Assembly (NCBI RefSeq): GCF_030867145.1
Contig: NC_134420.1
Coordinates: forward strand, 8,731,823 to 8,795,822
DNA length: 64,000 nucleotides
Reading direction: 5' to 3'
Source: Opisthocomus hoazin
Taxonomy: Eukaryota; Chordata; Aves; Opisthocomiformes; Opisthocomidae
Part shown: positions 1 to 12,542 of the stretch, piece after piece
Layout of the letters: each line of letters opens with the position of its first letter
Position numbering within the stretch: position 1 is the stretch's first letter
Program-made: the position numbers and the translations under genes
The notes under the pieces: model-generated
The model's input: the letters and a program-made list of their open reading frames with translations, nothing else
Database searches by the model: none
What the model was told of the DNA's origin: nothing

Positions 1-2002
1 AGTTCACTTTAATACCCTGGACTGTGCAGTGTGGTGGTGGAGGGCTCCAAGTCATAATCCCTGTCAGATTTAGCTGCCGCAGCTAAATCCATAGAGGTTG
101 TGAATACGAGACCTTAGAAATCATTTCAAAGTGAAATACGATCCAAATAGGCAAGTACAATTTGAGACTAGACTGAATCAGAAGGTAAATTATCAACTAG
201 CTCTTCTCCTAAGATGGACAGAGACAGTTTAATTGAATGGACACCACGATGAACCAGGAGCTCAGACACACAGTGTTACAAAACCATGGCCTGAGTGGCA
301 CGGCTGGAATGAAGCCGTGGCAGTTGGCAGCAATATGAGCACCTTCCATGTTTTGCCACATCTTTGATTTTTTTTTTTTTTTCCCCAGAGGATTAGGCAG
401 AAGCCTCTAACAGATGTCCCATAGGTAAAGTTCTGCTAGACAATAAAAGTTGATGATTTATCAGACTTTTCCATCAGCAAGCCTTATTGTCATTACTACC
501 CCAAATGGTAACAGCAGTCAGCCTCTGCGGCCTCTTGGCATCCAGAAATGCTTCTCTGGCATCATATGACTAACCAGAAACAGACTAAAATTCACCCCCA
601 TGCTTAGACTACTTCTGTGATCTAAGATACCAAATCAAGACTAAAACAATATGATTCCATCAAAAGGAGATAACAGGCAATCATAACCTCATTTTGTTTG
701 CATTTACTTTTGCAACATTTTACAGTTTAAACTTCAGCAGGCAAGCACTGCTGTCATATACACAGAATACTTGTAAGAAATAAATATGTCCAATTACTTT
801 CTGCATGCCATTATAAAGCATATAAGTTTTGAAAATGCAAGCTGCAGCTCACATATACATAGAGGAAACCCAGGGACCCGCCCAATTCATAGCCCTGAGG
901 AACTTGGCAGTTCACAGGGGCAATATCAGAAGACGAGATATTTACAGTGACAAACTGGCACCACTGAGGCAAATAATAATGAAGCAATGTCAGAACAGTG
1001 CCCACAGGGCTCAGGATCTTCTACAGGTATTTTAAGAGAAGCCTATGATCTCTGGTATCAAAAGCCACAGGAAGATCAGTAAGAATTAAAATTGACAATG
1101 GGCCAGAATCCACCTACTGTAAAACAGAAGGTCACTACAAATCCTCATTAAAGCCGCCGTACTGTTTTGGCCTGACTGAAATTTTTCAAACAGTTTATTA
1201 TTACCATGAAGGTAAGGGCTGCAGTTGCCCTGCCACAACCTTTTTCCAGGACCTTTGCTAGAAAGATAGATTTGAAACTAGGTGGAAATCTGAGAAATTG
1301 CCTGCAGACAGCAAAAGGCTGCTTAATCAACTGCTCCAATCTCCAGCAAAGAAGAAACTCTTACAGATGCCAAAGAGGTGTTAATGATAGATATTATAAA
1401 AGAGAACTGCTACAGTATATCTTCCAAGGACTGCTACAAAAAGCCTTGCTGGCAAAAGATCAAGAAAACAGCTTGCAAGTGCAAGACCATATCTATAATA
1501 AAAGTACAATGTGACAGGTTTAAAATCCATAAGCTATGTAGCAGTACATAGTTCAGAATCCCAGTGACCCAGTTGGAACTGAAGTTGTTGAAAGCCTTGG
1601 TATTTAACCACCCCAGGGAAAGAAAAGACCCCAAAGCCTTCTCTTATCTTCTCACATCTCCTCTCCACTAGACCTTATGCCAATCCACAGCAGCCCAGAT
1701 TGCTTCATGTAATCTGTTGGTTTCCACCAGCACGCTTCAAAAACTTCAGCTGATGTTAATTGTGAAGAACACTCAACATAACAGAACACTAACGTCAAAC
1801 AACACAAAATAAAATCACCAAGCCCACCACACGCTTGAAACAATGGGACATGCTAAGCAGCTGGGTGTGTGAAGATGGCAGTGATGATCCCACATGAGCC
1901 TCTCCGGACTTTGAAGCAATGTTTTAGCAGGCAACATGGCCATCCATTCACAAAAATACAGTGAGTTCCTCCCAACTTGGTTCTTCTTGCCTCTTCACTT
2001 AC
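1..2002. other. AT-rich stretch, no gene seen
   Basis: Apart from the poly-T run I see no repeat family, RNA gene or convincing exon here. The open frames are 60-100 codons, overlap on both strands, and have no recognisable domain. Nothing marks it as other than intergenic or intronic bird DNA. Confidence 0.5.
368..382. repeat. poly-T run (15 T)
   Basis: Fifteen consecutive T followed by CCCCAG. It imitates a plus-strand splice acceptor, and a GTAAAG donor-like site follows about 36 bases later. The enclosed block has stops in all three frames. I treat it as a homopolymer in intergenic or intronic DNA. Confidence 0.9.
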
Positions 2003-2061
2003 CGTGCTTTGGTTCCTTTCGCTCACCACATTCATTGTGGTTCTCCTTGTCCGCCACACAG
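2003..2061 (-). CDS. candidate coding exon of a leftward gene
   Basis: A 59-base block on the minus strand lies between a pyrimidine-rich acceptor ending TTTTTCTAG and a near-consensus donor (ACG|GTAAGT). It is richer in CpG than its surroundings. Two frames are open. One reads VADKENHNECGERKEPKH. The other contains an ATG with A at -3 and reads MNVVSERNQST up to the donor, so this could be the exon that carries the start codon. It lies 9.5 kb downstream, in the direction of transcription, of the CpG-island donor at 11616, which fits a second exon of that gene. The downstream exons would be left of the window. I do not recognise the protein. A spurious splice pair remains possible. Confidence 0.35.
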
Positions 2062-2500
2062 CTAGAAAAACTTTCTGTTTAACCTTGTTTATAGTCTAAT
2101 TTAAGGGAAAAAGTTCACAGAAGTTAAACTCTATTAACATAGAGTTTACATCTCCCTTGTAATATCCTGTATCAACCAGACATTCACACAAAAACACTTC
2201 AAGGCAAGCAGTTAGAAAAACATATTGTATCCAGAGCTTTGTTTGGCTTAATTTTTAAACTTAAAGCTTGCCCTGATTTAGCTAGGGCTAAACCACAGCA
2301 CAGTTTAAAACAGATCAGTAGAGATAAAAGAAAACAAAACCCAGAATTAAGCCTCTTCCTTAAGTCTGAAGAAAACTAGTATCTCAATAAAGTAGCCATC
2401 TTTCTAGTCAGAAACCTGAAAGAAAATCTGGAAATGTTATGAGATGGTTGCTCCTTCAGTTCCAGTAGAGTGTCACTGTACCCCCAAACCCCAGCCAAAC

Positions 2501-2563
2501 ATACAAACAAACAAACAAACAAATCTCCTAACAATTCACACGCACACACCATCCCCCCCCCCC
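2501..2563. repeat. CAAA microsatellite plus C11 run
   Basis: About six CAAA units (2501-2523) are followed by a short CA-rich patch and eleven C in a row (2553-2563). These are ordinary simple repeats. Confidence 0.9.
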
Positions 2564-5500
2564 GAGGATGACAAAGGAGCAGCATTTCAGTAGTACCCTT
2601 TGGGTTAAGTCTGAGAAGGATTAGCATTTGCTCGTGTCTTTGGCAATCTCGCCTATTTGAATGTTATTGTTATGAGTATTTTGTGCTCTACAAGTTAATA
2701 CAGTGAGTTATTATTTTCTCCCTTTTAACCTAGAAGAAACTGTACTTTAACCATGTTTGGCTCAGACGAAAACTTTTGTTAGGCTCATGTGAGATTGCTG
2801 AGAAACTAGATGACAGACAAACCTTTCTGTACTGTACAATTATTTTTTCTAAAGTGTTGTGTTTTATGGTGGATGACTGTTATCCTACTTCAGTTTTGCT
2901 TCTCCCGCTATCTGATTTTGTTTTTTCTGACAACAACCTTGCTGGTTCAAGGCTGGAGCAAGCAATCTGCTTCCCAGTGGCATTTCAAGTGAGCCAAGGT
3001 TAGATCAAATTTGATTCTACTAAACATTGTCTTTCAGAAATGGTAAATGTACCATTACCCAATATTTGTAATAACAGAAAGAGGCTGTACGTAAACACAG
3101 TTCTGTAGGGAAGCTACTGGGAAAGGAGCATGTGCTTACACTCAAGTCCTGAGGAATGGACTGGTGTGAGTATTCTGAACTCTTGAAAAGAGAAACAGTG
3201 GTGGCTGGAAGAGGTGGTGTGACAATGAATGTCATTAGAGGAACAAGCGGATGCCAGAAGAGATGGAGTGAAGGGAAGGAGACGCACTAGCACTTCATAT
3301 ATAGACAAACTTCAGCAATGATGCAGTTCACTAAGAAAAATGGATGAATTCTTCATAAAGTCTCTTGTAAGTTTATTACTGAATGGACAACAAGGGAATC
3401 AGTGGTGGAACAGGTCATCTGTGACACATGAAGAGGAAATGTGAAAAAGCAAATAACAGCTGAAAACAAAGCTCACGTTTGAAGATAGCTCAGTTCTTGG
3501 CTATCTTCAATATTAACAGAAAAGAAATAGATAAAATCTGGGTCAAATCTGTAACCTAACATACCATCCTCTCTACAACAGCAACTGGTGCCAAAGATCC
3601 AGACAAGATCTAAAAAATCCCATAACAGAAAGCTGTGATTTCCAGAAACACTTTCTTTTTGTCTTCATCTTATTCCCCCTTGTAACTCTGTACGCACATA
3701 CACCACCTCTGTCATAACCCCAGATAATGACATTACTTATATAAAACATCCACTTTTTTCTGTCCTTCCTGAAACCTCCACCAAGCTCTGATTTACCTTT
3801 ATAGCAATGAGAGGAAGTAGCTGTTTGAATGCTACATTAAAAAAATATATTTCTGTCCAGGGAAGGTTGAAAATTTAAAACATCCAGCATCTACCTTACT
3901 TGTATCAATACCATAGCCATCTCATCTAAAGAGAGGATAAAAAGTATAAGGTTATGTCACTGTAAATAAGTAGTGAAGTTAAATCTGCGTATTTTACACC
4001 AATTCTGTCTCTGCTTTATACATATGAAAGAAATAAGGGCTTCATTATTTTGTCCAGAACAAAAGAAAGGTCAGTGGCATTTCTTACCATATCATCTATC
4101 TGCCCTCCAACAGCTGCTTATTTACTTCATATGTACTATAAACAACGATCAGGGTTCTCCACTTGGGCTCCTTCATCTTTTGTTGTGAAACCTGTGCTGT
4201 ACTATTTGGATGTCACAAAAACTCTTTTCACGTTTGGGCTCCTGCAGGGCTAGTAGGAATGGTCAGATGATATTCCAATACTACACTATAACAAATGCAT
4301 TAACAAAACCTTTAAACACTTGCTTATAACCTGGCTGCCCTCAGACCTGAGCCAAGCAAAATACAGAAGTGCATTGCATGTGTGCTGAACACAGTGATGA
4401 TAGGTGTGATTGGTACACAAATCACACAGTAGGCATGCTGTGAGCTCGTTTTTCTGAAATAGTGATGTAGGTCCCTGGTCTGGCATCTAGAGATGTGAAA
4501 CTTTGCAACAGAGTTATAAAATCCATCACAGCTCTCACACAGAGCCAGGTCCATATTTCAGTTCTACCGGTCTGGACATGAGGAATATATGGATACTACA
4601 AATCTATTCAAGACAAAAAAACCCCAAACAACCAGATGGGTATCTTCAAATTCTCGCCATGTGGAGAATATAAAGTATGTAAAATGCAGTTTCTCTGCCT
4701 GTATTTTCAGTTCAACTACTCTATGCTTGACTACAGGTTATCATGATAAATGATATTTTGTTTGGAGTTCATTCATTCATTCATTAGGGTTTTTGGCAAG
4801 AGAAGTAGTCTGAAGTCTTTTTATGATGTTGCTCAAAGTTCCTTCAAGCTTTGTCTACCTGTAGAAGCTCAGCACTTATATAATGAGAAACACACAAGGA
4901 CACAGAATTACTTAATTCCACAACTTTGTCCCAAGGAATAAATCTGCTGGAACCCTGCAGGTTTCCAATACATGGCCCTCTTACTGCATGATCTATTGCT
5001 TGGATGTCCACATACAAATCAACTGATATTGCCTGATATTGTTTCACCTAAGAATTATGCCTGAAACTTTTCTAGGAATATGGTTCACACAATTACCCTT
5101 TTGCATGCATGCAGGAATTCTCACAAAAATCAGCCAATTAGCAATATCTGTGGGAACAAAACATATTTCACATCTCGACATTTTCAAACAGTGAGAAAAG
5201 CTCAGGGTTTCCACTTGTTTTCATAGCAGCGGGAGCCTGGCCCCTGGTCATCTGAAACATCACGTGGGGCTCCAGATGCAAACCATCATCCGCTTACTCA
5301 ACAGACAGGCATTCCACCATCCCCAGTTTCACTTCCCCGCCTTGGCACACAGATATCTGGGCATGATGTCAGTGTTTCTGTTAATGAATGGAGCAGGAAC
5401 ATGGCTGCCAATAGGAGCGGGATACGTGGGTGGAGATCAACCCTCCAGTGCCCAGCTGTGCCTTCATGGTGAAGTTTAAACCGATCAGCAATTTTGGGGA

Positions 5501-7808
5501 CAGAATTTTCTCCAGGTCAGCTTGCAATGACAGACTGAGAAAACACCATGGGGGAATTTCTGTTTCCCATAATCACCTGTGAATTTCATTTGTCACAAAC
5601 CCAGGTATTTCAGAGGCCAGGACCCCAATACTAGTCAAGAAACTAAAGATGTTGTTATGTAGTAAAATGACAAATGTTGCACATACGTCTTGAGCCCATT
5701 ACAGAGCACTAGAAACAGTTGTGTAGCCGGGCTGCAGATGTTCTGCAGACCTTTCGGGATTCAACATTTGTCACGTGGTTTCCTGATGCTGGGAGAGACT
5801 GTACTTGGGCCAGTAGCACCATGCTCCCAACTTTGTGCCATGAGCTTCTCTGTTACACAGATCAAGCAAGAAACTGAAACAAATACAGAAGAGCAGGAGC
5901 TAAGAATCACCATAAACCTCCTCATTTCTGAACCCAATAAGAAAGCAAACTATAATGTTGTCCTTGCCAACAACATGTATTTACAAGCTTCTCCACAGAA
6001 GAAAACATTTCACTCTCTCCTTCAAAAAACATATACTCCTTGTTTGGGAGATAAGGAGCAGACAAGGTATTAACATATCATTGCTTATGCAAACAGAAGG
6101 CGTTCAGATGCCAGGATTAGGAGGCAATACAAGAAAGCATTTTCATGAAACAAAATAGGTAACAATGAGGAAAAATCCATTCTGGTAGAAGTTTGGTCAT
6201 TCTTCCATGCATATATGTTATGTTTTCATAAGCAAGATAAAGATCTAGTTACATTATCCATAGGCAGAATATATTTTCATTTGTCCATAAACTGCAAGCC
6301 AAAGCAAAGACACTGCTTGCCTGGAAGCTTACCAAATACATTTTTCCTGAAGTAGCAAAGAACATCAATAATATTCCTCCGAGTCTTTTATTTCTCACTT
6401 GGTAGTAATTACTTTACTTACTCCGCATCACCACTTCATCATTGTAAAGACACATGCAGACCCAAAATAAGGTCCTACTTCAGCACAGCATTTAAGCACG
6501 TGGAACTTAAGTACAGGGAAGTTCAGCCAGGCTGTTCATAAGCTCAAATATAATCACCCTTCTGATTTCTGAATTCAGACATGCACAGCAGTATCACTGG
6601 GAACAAGGTATCATTGAGCACGTACCTCACCTGCTCACTGCAACTGAAAGCAATGGTTCGGTCTGACCCTGTCACCTCCTGACTGCTTTTCCAAGTAGCT
6701 AAGCACCCTCATTTGTGCAGAAGCACAGGGCAAATACTAAAATGCCCTCACTGAGGAGGGATAAGACACTCCTCTTCCAACAGAAAATACTACAGCACTG
6801 ATGCTATACAACAAATAGCAGTAACATTTAGCTTTAACATTAAAAAATGCTATTAGAAGTGCCCAGGGCTGTGTGAAAGAAATGCTTACAAATAAATGCT
6901 TAAAACGAATAAAGGAACAAAGGATCTCCCATAATGGACAAGGCCAATCCCATACTTTCCCTCCAACAACATACAGTATTAGATACCACAGATGAATATG
7001 TAGAATATCCTGGCCCGGGCAATCAAATGGCAGCCTAACTATAGTGAAAATCTCACTGTAACCTCAACATTTAGAGGCTGGCTTCTATCTAAAGCACAAG
7101 AGTTTCTCTCTTTTACTTTTAAAACTCTCAGACGTGCCTGACCGGGTGGTTCTGTGCTCCACAAATGAAGGAGGCCTGTATTAGTTCAAAAAGGCTCAGC
7201 AAGATAACTAGTACATATATTAGAATAAAAAGGGCTGATAAAGAATATTCTGCCTCAAAGTTCACACCAAGCAGCAGCAAGAACCCCATGACATTGATAA
7301 CAGGTATTTTCAACCTCAGGTCAAGGATACTTGCTATATGCTCTGTCAATACACTGTTAACCACGATTGATTTGGTCCAGTGACAGATAATCTATTATGC
7401 ACTCATACTTCAACCCCACTAAATCAAAGATAGTTTGTCTAGCAGAATAAAATGACACAAAATAGGAGAAAGCACAAAGAAAAGTAGTAGCTTTCTCTTC
7501 ACCCAACTTACCCATCTATAAGAGCAGGAAACCAACATCTAGTAAAAGGTTTAGCAAAATGCAAATTCAAATCTTTCTGGATTTAGAGGAGGAAAAGGAG
7601 AATACTCTAAATAAAAATATATACTGATGAAAGAGAAGCAACAGAAGTCCCAGCAAAATGTCAGAGAGCTGCAAATAGGCAAAGCATAAAGAACAGAGGG
7701 GGGAAAGTAAACTTGTCCTCCGAGTCAAGCTGCATGGATATATTCATACAAACCCTTGGGGTGGGGGAAAAGAACCAGGCTCACCATTTGTCATCACCTA
7801 CAACACAA

Positions 7809-7818
7809 GGGGGGGGGG
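7809..7818. repeat. G10 run
   Basis: Ten consecutive G in an A-rich context. A likely length-polymorphic or sequencing-error-prone site. Confidence 0.9.
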
Positions 7819-10800
7819 AAATAAATTAGATTCTCTACGAGTATCAATTAGCATAGCTTACTTGCTTTTGTATTATTGCCTGGGATAGACTTGCAGCTCC
7901 ACCTTATTCTCCCTCCTACTCTTTCCTCATTTGATGCGAATATCTACCTATAGACAAGACGTCTGGAGACAACATCTTCTTGTTACGGGTATTCCAACAC
8001 TGATACCCTAAAGCTAAAGACTACTGAGTGCCTAATGCCAGCACAATCCACCAGTCTACATGAAAATCGAGTGCATTCATCCTCTTTCATTATTCACTCT
8101 TAATATCCTGATGTTCACAGTATCAGTAGCCTGTGTTAGTAACAGGCAACACATTTCTGTGAAGCAAATGATCTCCATTATTCTGTCATCCAGACACCCT
8201 TTGTTGGTCACAGTGACTGAAAAGAAATTGACTGATGAAATATAAAGAAATAGGAGACGACATAAGTAAACAAAGCAGCAGAAGACAGGTGCCCTGTGTA
8301 CGTATAGAGCATTAAGTTGAACATGAAACGTTCTGCTGAGTGGCAGAACCATCTGCAACCATCCATTTTTTTACGGATTATGAAATAGCAGCCAGTTGCC
8401 CTGAGGTGGATAAAAGTGCGACAGGCAAAAAACCAAAGGACTGTAAAGACATCCGCAGTGTGTGATTATAGCAGGGCCCCAGACCAGAAGTGTTGTATTG
8501 ACTCTAAACCCAGTTCTGCCAGTCCAGGACTGGAGGGACATGCCACTGTTAGCCCGCCTCTGAGCCAGACTGTTCTTTGCACACCCACAACACCACTCAC
8601 ACCTGCACAAACCCATTTCTGACTGTACTGAAGCACTTGATTGCTATGCAGGGGTGTAGATGGTTATTAAATAAAATCTCCCCCTCAGGCCTTTTCTTTT
8701 AAAGGTCTACATGGAATGGGACAAATCTAATTTTCTCATCCAAACCCATCTAGTGAGAACAGCTCAGTCGTATACAGAAGCTCTGGAATATTTGACAAGG
8801 ACAAAAATTCTTGGAGAACAGTGAAATATTCACCTGGAGGTAGTGTTTATCCCCCTCGCCATTTAATATGGGGAAGAAATAAGTGGGTCACTCAGCATCA
8901 CAGAGTAAATAAATGCTATTTTACATTGCACTGTGCTAGTACAGTATGTATGAATTCAACGCAAAGACATTTTACCAAAGCCAAGTAGCCTGCAGATACT
9001 TTGGTGTTTCCTCAGCTTTATTATTTCCTGCCTTTAGAGTATACACACTTTTTTTTTTTAATAAATCAAGTATACTGGAGCTGTGTATAATTTTTTTCCT
9101 CAAACTTTGCAAAGTGTCTTCAAAGCAAAGGTGGAAAAAAGCCCACCAGAGTAGAAGTGATGGTGACCTATTTCACTTATGCACAGCCAGCAGAATCGAA
9201 TTTACTTCAGCTTTAAATGCATTGCCAATTTGAAAAATTTAACACAAGCTTTTTTCCTTCTATTAATAGAGACCATTAATAAGTAACATCTACAGATTCC
9301 TTCCAGCCTTCACAGCATCTCCGATATGCAGAACCTGATATTCTTGTATAGGCTGAACTACAGAAGACCTCTCAAGAAGTACACGTGGATCAGACTTTCA
9401 ACCTGTATGAACCTACATACCTTCAGGGGTTTAAGGAAACCATTTCAACTTAACCTGGCTGAGGAAATGGCCCAGAGGTCCAAAATGCATTTATTTTCAT
9501 ACTCTGACTGATACTCCGGGTATCAACTTTAATCTAAGTATTTACCCCATTTTATGCATCACTGAATTAAACTTAATAACACCCATGTGAGAGGGGAAAG
9601 AATTGTTCTCAATTTATAGACAAAGTGTAAGGGAATTATTGTGCTTGCTCCAGGTTACAAAAGAGCTTGGGACCAGGGCAGAAAAAACCCTTGTATTTCC
9701 GGGCAATGAATCCTGTATCTGACCAAGAAGCCATCCTGTCCTTTCCTTAAAAATAAATCACAGCTAAGTTTTGACCATACAGTGACACACGTACAGCTCG
9801 TAAAAATGAGCACAGCTATTCTGATGTCAGCAGTTATGCTCCATTTCAGTAGCTGATATGATCCAGATTTTATTTACATGAAAAATGACTAAACAGGTGA
9901 GAAATAGAAAGTTTAAGCAAATGCAAGGTATATCTATATGGTCAATTGAAAATTTATCTCATTACCAATGAAGTTCCCAAAAAAAGAAAAAAGCTTCAAT
10001 ACAAATAATTTAATGCCACAAGCTAGTTAAAACAATTGTTTTTAAATCTGCCCCTGCCTCCCCTCCAGCAGTTAAACTGGGCTTATAAGAAAAACATCAG
10101 GGGATGTATTTGTGTCTTGTTACCATAAGAAGTGTGACTTCCCTGGCTGAATGATTTTTAAAGAAATCACATGCTGGTGATACCATTTACCCACTGTTAA
10201 TATCTTTGGTGTACCCGAGAGGCAAAGAGAGAGAAGAAAGGTCTCATCACACCAAGTAAAGAGCAATTTGAGAATGATACCTACTGTCAACCTTAGCAAT
10301 GCAAAACAATTTAGCCATATATATTCACATATGTTCACTTCACTAGAAATTGTAAATAGAAGACCAGATCATGCTTGACTCAATGGAGAGCACTCATAGG
10401 ACACAAATTGCAGGCTATTTCCCGTAACAGGCAGAAAAAACAGAAAACACGTTAAGAAGCTGGAATGCCTGAGTATAATATAAATGGAGAATGTCCAGTT
10501 GAGCGCCCTGCCTCATAAACAGTCCTGCAGCCCAAAAATACATGGGCTTGTTCTGTGTTTGTTGACTGTGCTGGAGCCGTATCCTACCTCAAATGTACCA
10601 TTTTAAGGAAAGGCTTCTATCACAATCAGATGCCTCTTTTTGCCAAGGAAAAAAAAAAGCATCACAACAAAAGGCATAGCCACTTGGAAGCAGACTGCTT
10701 CCTCTGAAAAGTAATATTTCAGTAATATTTGAGGTATGAGTAGGCCAACCAACAGCCATTGCTCCAGCCCATCTGTGCCCTCCAGCCGTACTACTCCAAA

Positions 10801-10984
10801 AGCAACACCTGAGAAATAAATACAATTGCTGTCTCTCTCACTGTATGCGAAGGGGCTAATGAACTCACATTTGAAATACCGCTAAGTCATTGAAGGTTTA
10901 GTATAACCGTATATTAAGATACTAATACATTGTCCTGTGGCCAAGAAGGCTTCAGGGGAAGAGACATTAAACCGTCAAACCGTT

Positions 10985-11870
10985 ATTCAGGGGCCCGCAG
11001 AGCTGCTGCAGTCACGGTGAGCTCTGCCCTCTGCACCCTCACGGCCCCTGGCAGCGCTGGCTCAGCTCCCACGGGGGTCACACAGCTCAGTGGCCGCGGC
11101 CCGCGCCACACAACGGGTCTCTTTCACGTCTGTGCCCACCCAGGAGAGGAGCCCTACGTACGCCTTCGGGAACAGCTAGGATAACTAAAAAGCAGACTTC
11201 AAAACCACAACTAACAGGTCAGAAACAGCCCGCTGAGGTACCTGCGCTGGAGACCGGTGCAGCTGAGGGAGCAGATCGCCTCAGCAGGCCCGGAGGGGTG
11301 TTGGCCAGCACCGGAGAGCAAAGCCTCTCCCCAGACCAACTCGATGAATCTCTGCCCATCGCGCCACTGCCCTCCACCACAGCCGGCAGCAACCCGGCAC
11401 TTGTAGGAGGTGGCAGGAAAAAGCGAGCGGCCCAGGTCATAAGCTGGACACTCGTAAACTCCGTCAGAAAAACCCAGAGGTGTTTTTAATCTCCCCTCCC
11501 AACACGGCAACCCGCGGCTTGCGTTTGGCCGGCGCTTTGGCGGCTGCTTGAGAAGACGCAGAACGCGGCTGTGACAACCTGCCAGACTCCCGCCCGAGTC
11601 TCCCCTCACGCTTACCGGGCTGCGGAGCCCGCGGAGCAGAGCACGGGCTCGCACCAGGGGCCGCGTGTCCCGCCCAGGGCCCGGCCCAGCCGCCCCCGCC
11701 GACCGCAGCCCCCCGGGCCGCCGCGCCCCGCCGCTCCCGCGGGCAGCGGGCAGGCACGCGTTGGGGCGGCGCGGCCGGCCCTGAGGCGCCACCTGGCGGC
11801 GGCCGGCCTCGCCGAAGCGACTCCTCCCTCATTGGGGGGAACCCCTTCCCTGTCATTAAAAAGAAATTAA
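10985..11870. promoter_or_regulatory. CpG island promoter
   Basis: GC content and CpG density rise abruptly here, most strongly from 11500 to 11815, and fall back to AT-rich sequence on both sides. An inverted CCAAT box (ATTGG at 11831-11835) lies at the right edge. On the minus strand it would be upstream of a start in the GC-rich block, and a strong minus-strand donor follows at 11615. Both point to leftward transcription. A weaker plus-strand donor (CACG|GTGAGC, GT at 11017) leaves a bidirectional promoter open. GC-rich open frames across the island, up to 193 codons on the minus strand, look like composition effects rather than protein. Bird CpG islands usually mark promoters. Confidence 0.8.
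11616..11820 (-). other. candidate first exon, minus strand
   Basis: The minus-strand block ends in the donor CCCG|GTAAGC, with the GT at 11615-11614, just after a very GC-rich segment. The transcription start cannot be fixed from sequence. I set the upper limit just inside the inverted CCAAT box, so the 5' boundary is approximate. The exon is probably untranslated. Its gene would continue left, perhaps through the exon at 2003-2061. Confidence 0.45.
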
Positions 11871-12120
11871 TCTCTAGGGCAGATTAAGATCCAGACAAGT
11901 GAAAGGCCTTGCCCTTCCTCTTACAGGGGAAGAGGAGAGGCCAGCAGGGCCCTCCCCTTGCAAAACCGGGCAGCGGCGTGCAAACGACAGGTTCCTGCCG
12001 GCTGTCGAGGCCCGGCCTCACCACAGCTCAGAGAAGCCAGATTTTTGACACTTCTCTGAAATTATTGGGTCTTCCCACCAACGGCACAGTCCAACAAAAT
12101 GCTGGGTGAGAACAGAAGTT

Positions 12121-12542
12121 CATAGAATCATTAAGGTTGGAAAAGATCTCTAAGGTCATCAAGCCCAACTCTCAACCCAACACCCCCATGCCTGCTAAAC
12201 CATGCCCCGAAGTGCCACATCTACACGGTTTTTGAACACCTCCAGGGATGGCGACTCCACCACTGCCCTGGGCAGTCTGCTCCAGTGCTTGGCCGCTCTT
12301 TCAGTAAAGAAATTTTTCCTAATATCCAATCTAAGCCTCCCCTGACATAACTTCAGGTCATTTCCTCTCGTCCTATTATTAGTTACTTGGGAGAAGAGAC
12401 CAACACCCACCTCACTACAACTTCCTTTCAGGTAGTTGTAGACAGCAATAAGGTCCCCCCTCAGCCTCCTCCAGACTAATCAATCCCAGTTCCCTCAGCC
12501 ACTCCTCATAAGACTTGTCCTCCAGACCTTCACCAGCTAATT
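12121..12542 (-). mobile_element. CR1 LINE 3' fragment
   Basis: The left end, CATAGAATCATTAAGG, is the reverse complement of a CR1 3' terminus, so the element lies on the minus strand. It is 5'-truncated at about 12540, as most CR1 copies are. The minus strand carries the end of the CR1 reverse-transcriptase frame at 12195-12410, including the segment [19 protein letters not shown], which closely parallels the copy at 18.9 kb. The copy is truncated and cannot be active. Confidence 0.95.
12195..12410 (-). pseudogene. CR1 ORF2 C-terminal remnant
   Basis: About 71 codons of the last part of CR1 ORF2 remain open, from [17 protein letters not shown] through [16 protein letters not shown]. In CR1 this region lies after the reverse-transcriptase core. 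The catalytic part is missing, so the remnant has no function. It is a fossil of retroposition, not a host gene. Confidence 0.9.

Larger units (their letters stand above)
2062..10984. other. AT-rich intron or intergenic DNA
   Basis: About 9 kb without a supportable exon. If the 11.6 kb and 2.0 kb exons belong together, this is their intron. It holds simple repeats at 2501-2563 and 7809-7818. The longest frame, a 127-codon plus-strand frame at 5690-6073, has no recognisable motif and no splice context, and I do not call it a gene. A weak minus-strand pair encloses a 35-base block near 3797-3831. Confidence 0.5.

Noticed and set aside
387..422. 36-base block between a poly-T acceptor and GTAAAG
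   Set aside because: The acceptor is a T homopolymer and all frames are closed.
5690..6073. 127-codon plus-strand frame
   Set aside because: No domain, no splice or promoter context, ordinary AT-rich composition. Frames of this size occur by chance in 64 kb.
11211..11792. 193-codon minus-strand frame in the CpG island
   Set aside because: It is rich in Pro, Gly, Arg and Ala as expected from GC-rich DNA, overlaps other open frames on both strands, and is cut by the strong minus-strand donor at 11615.
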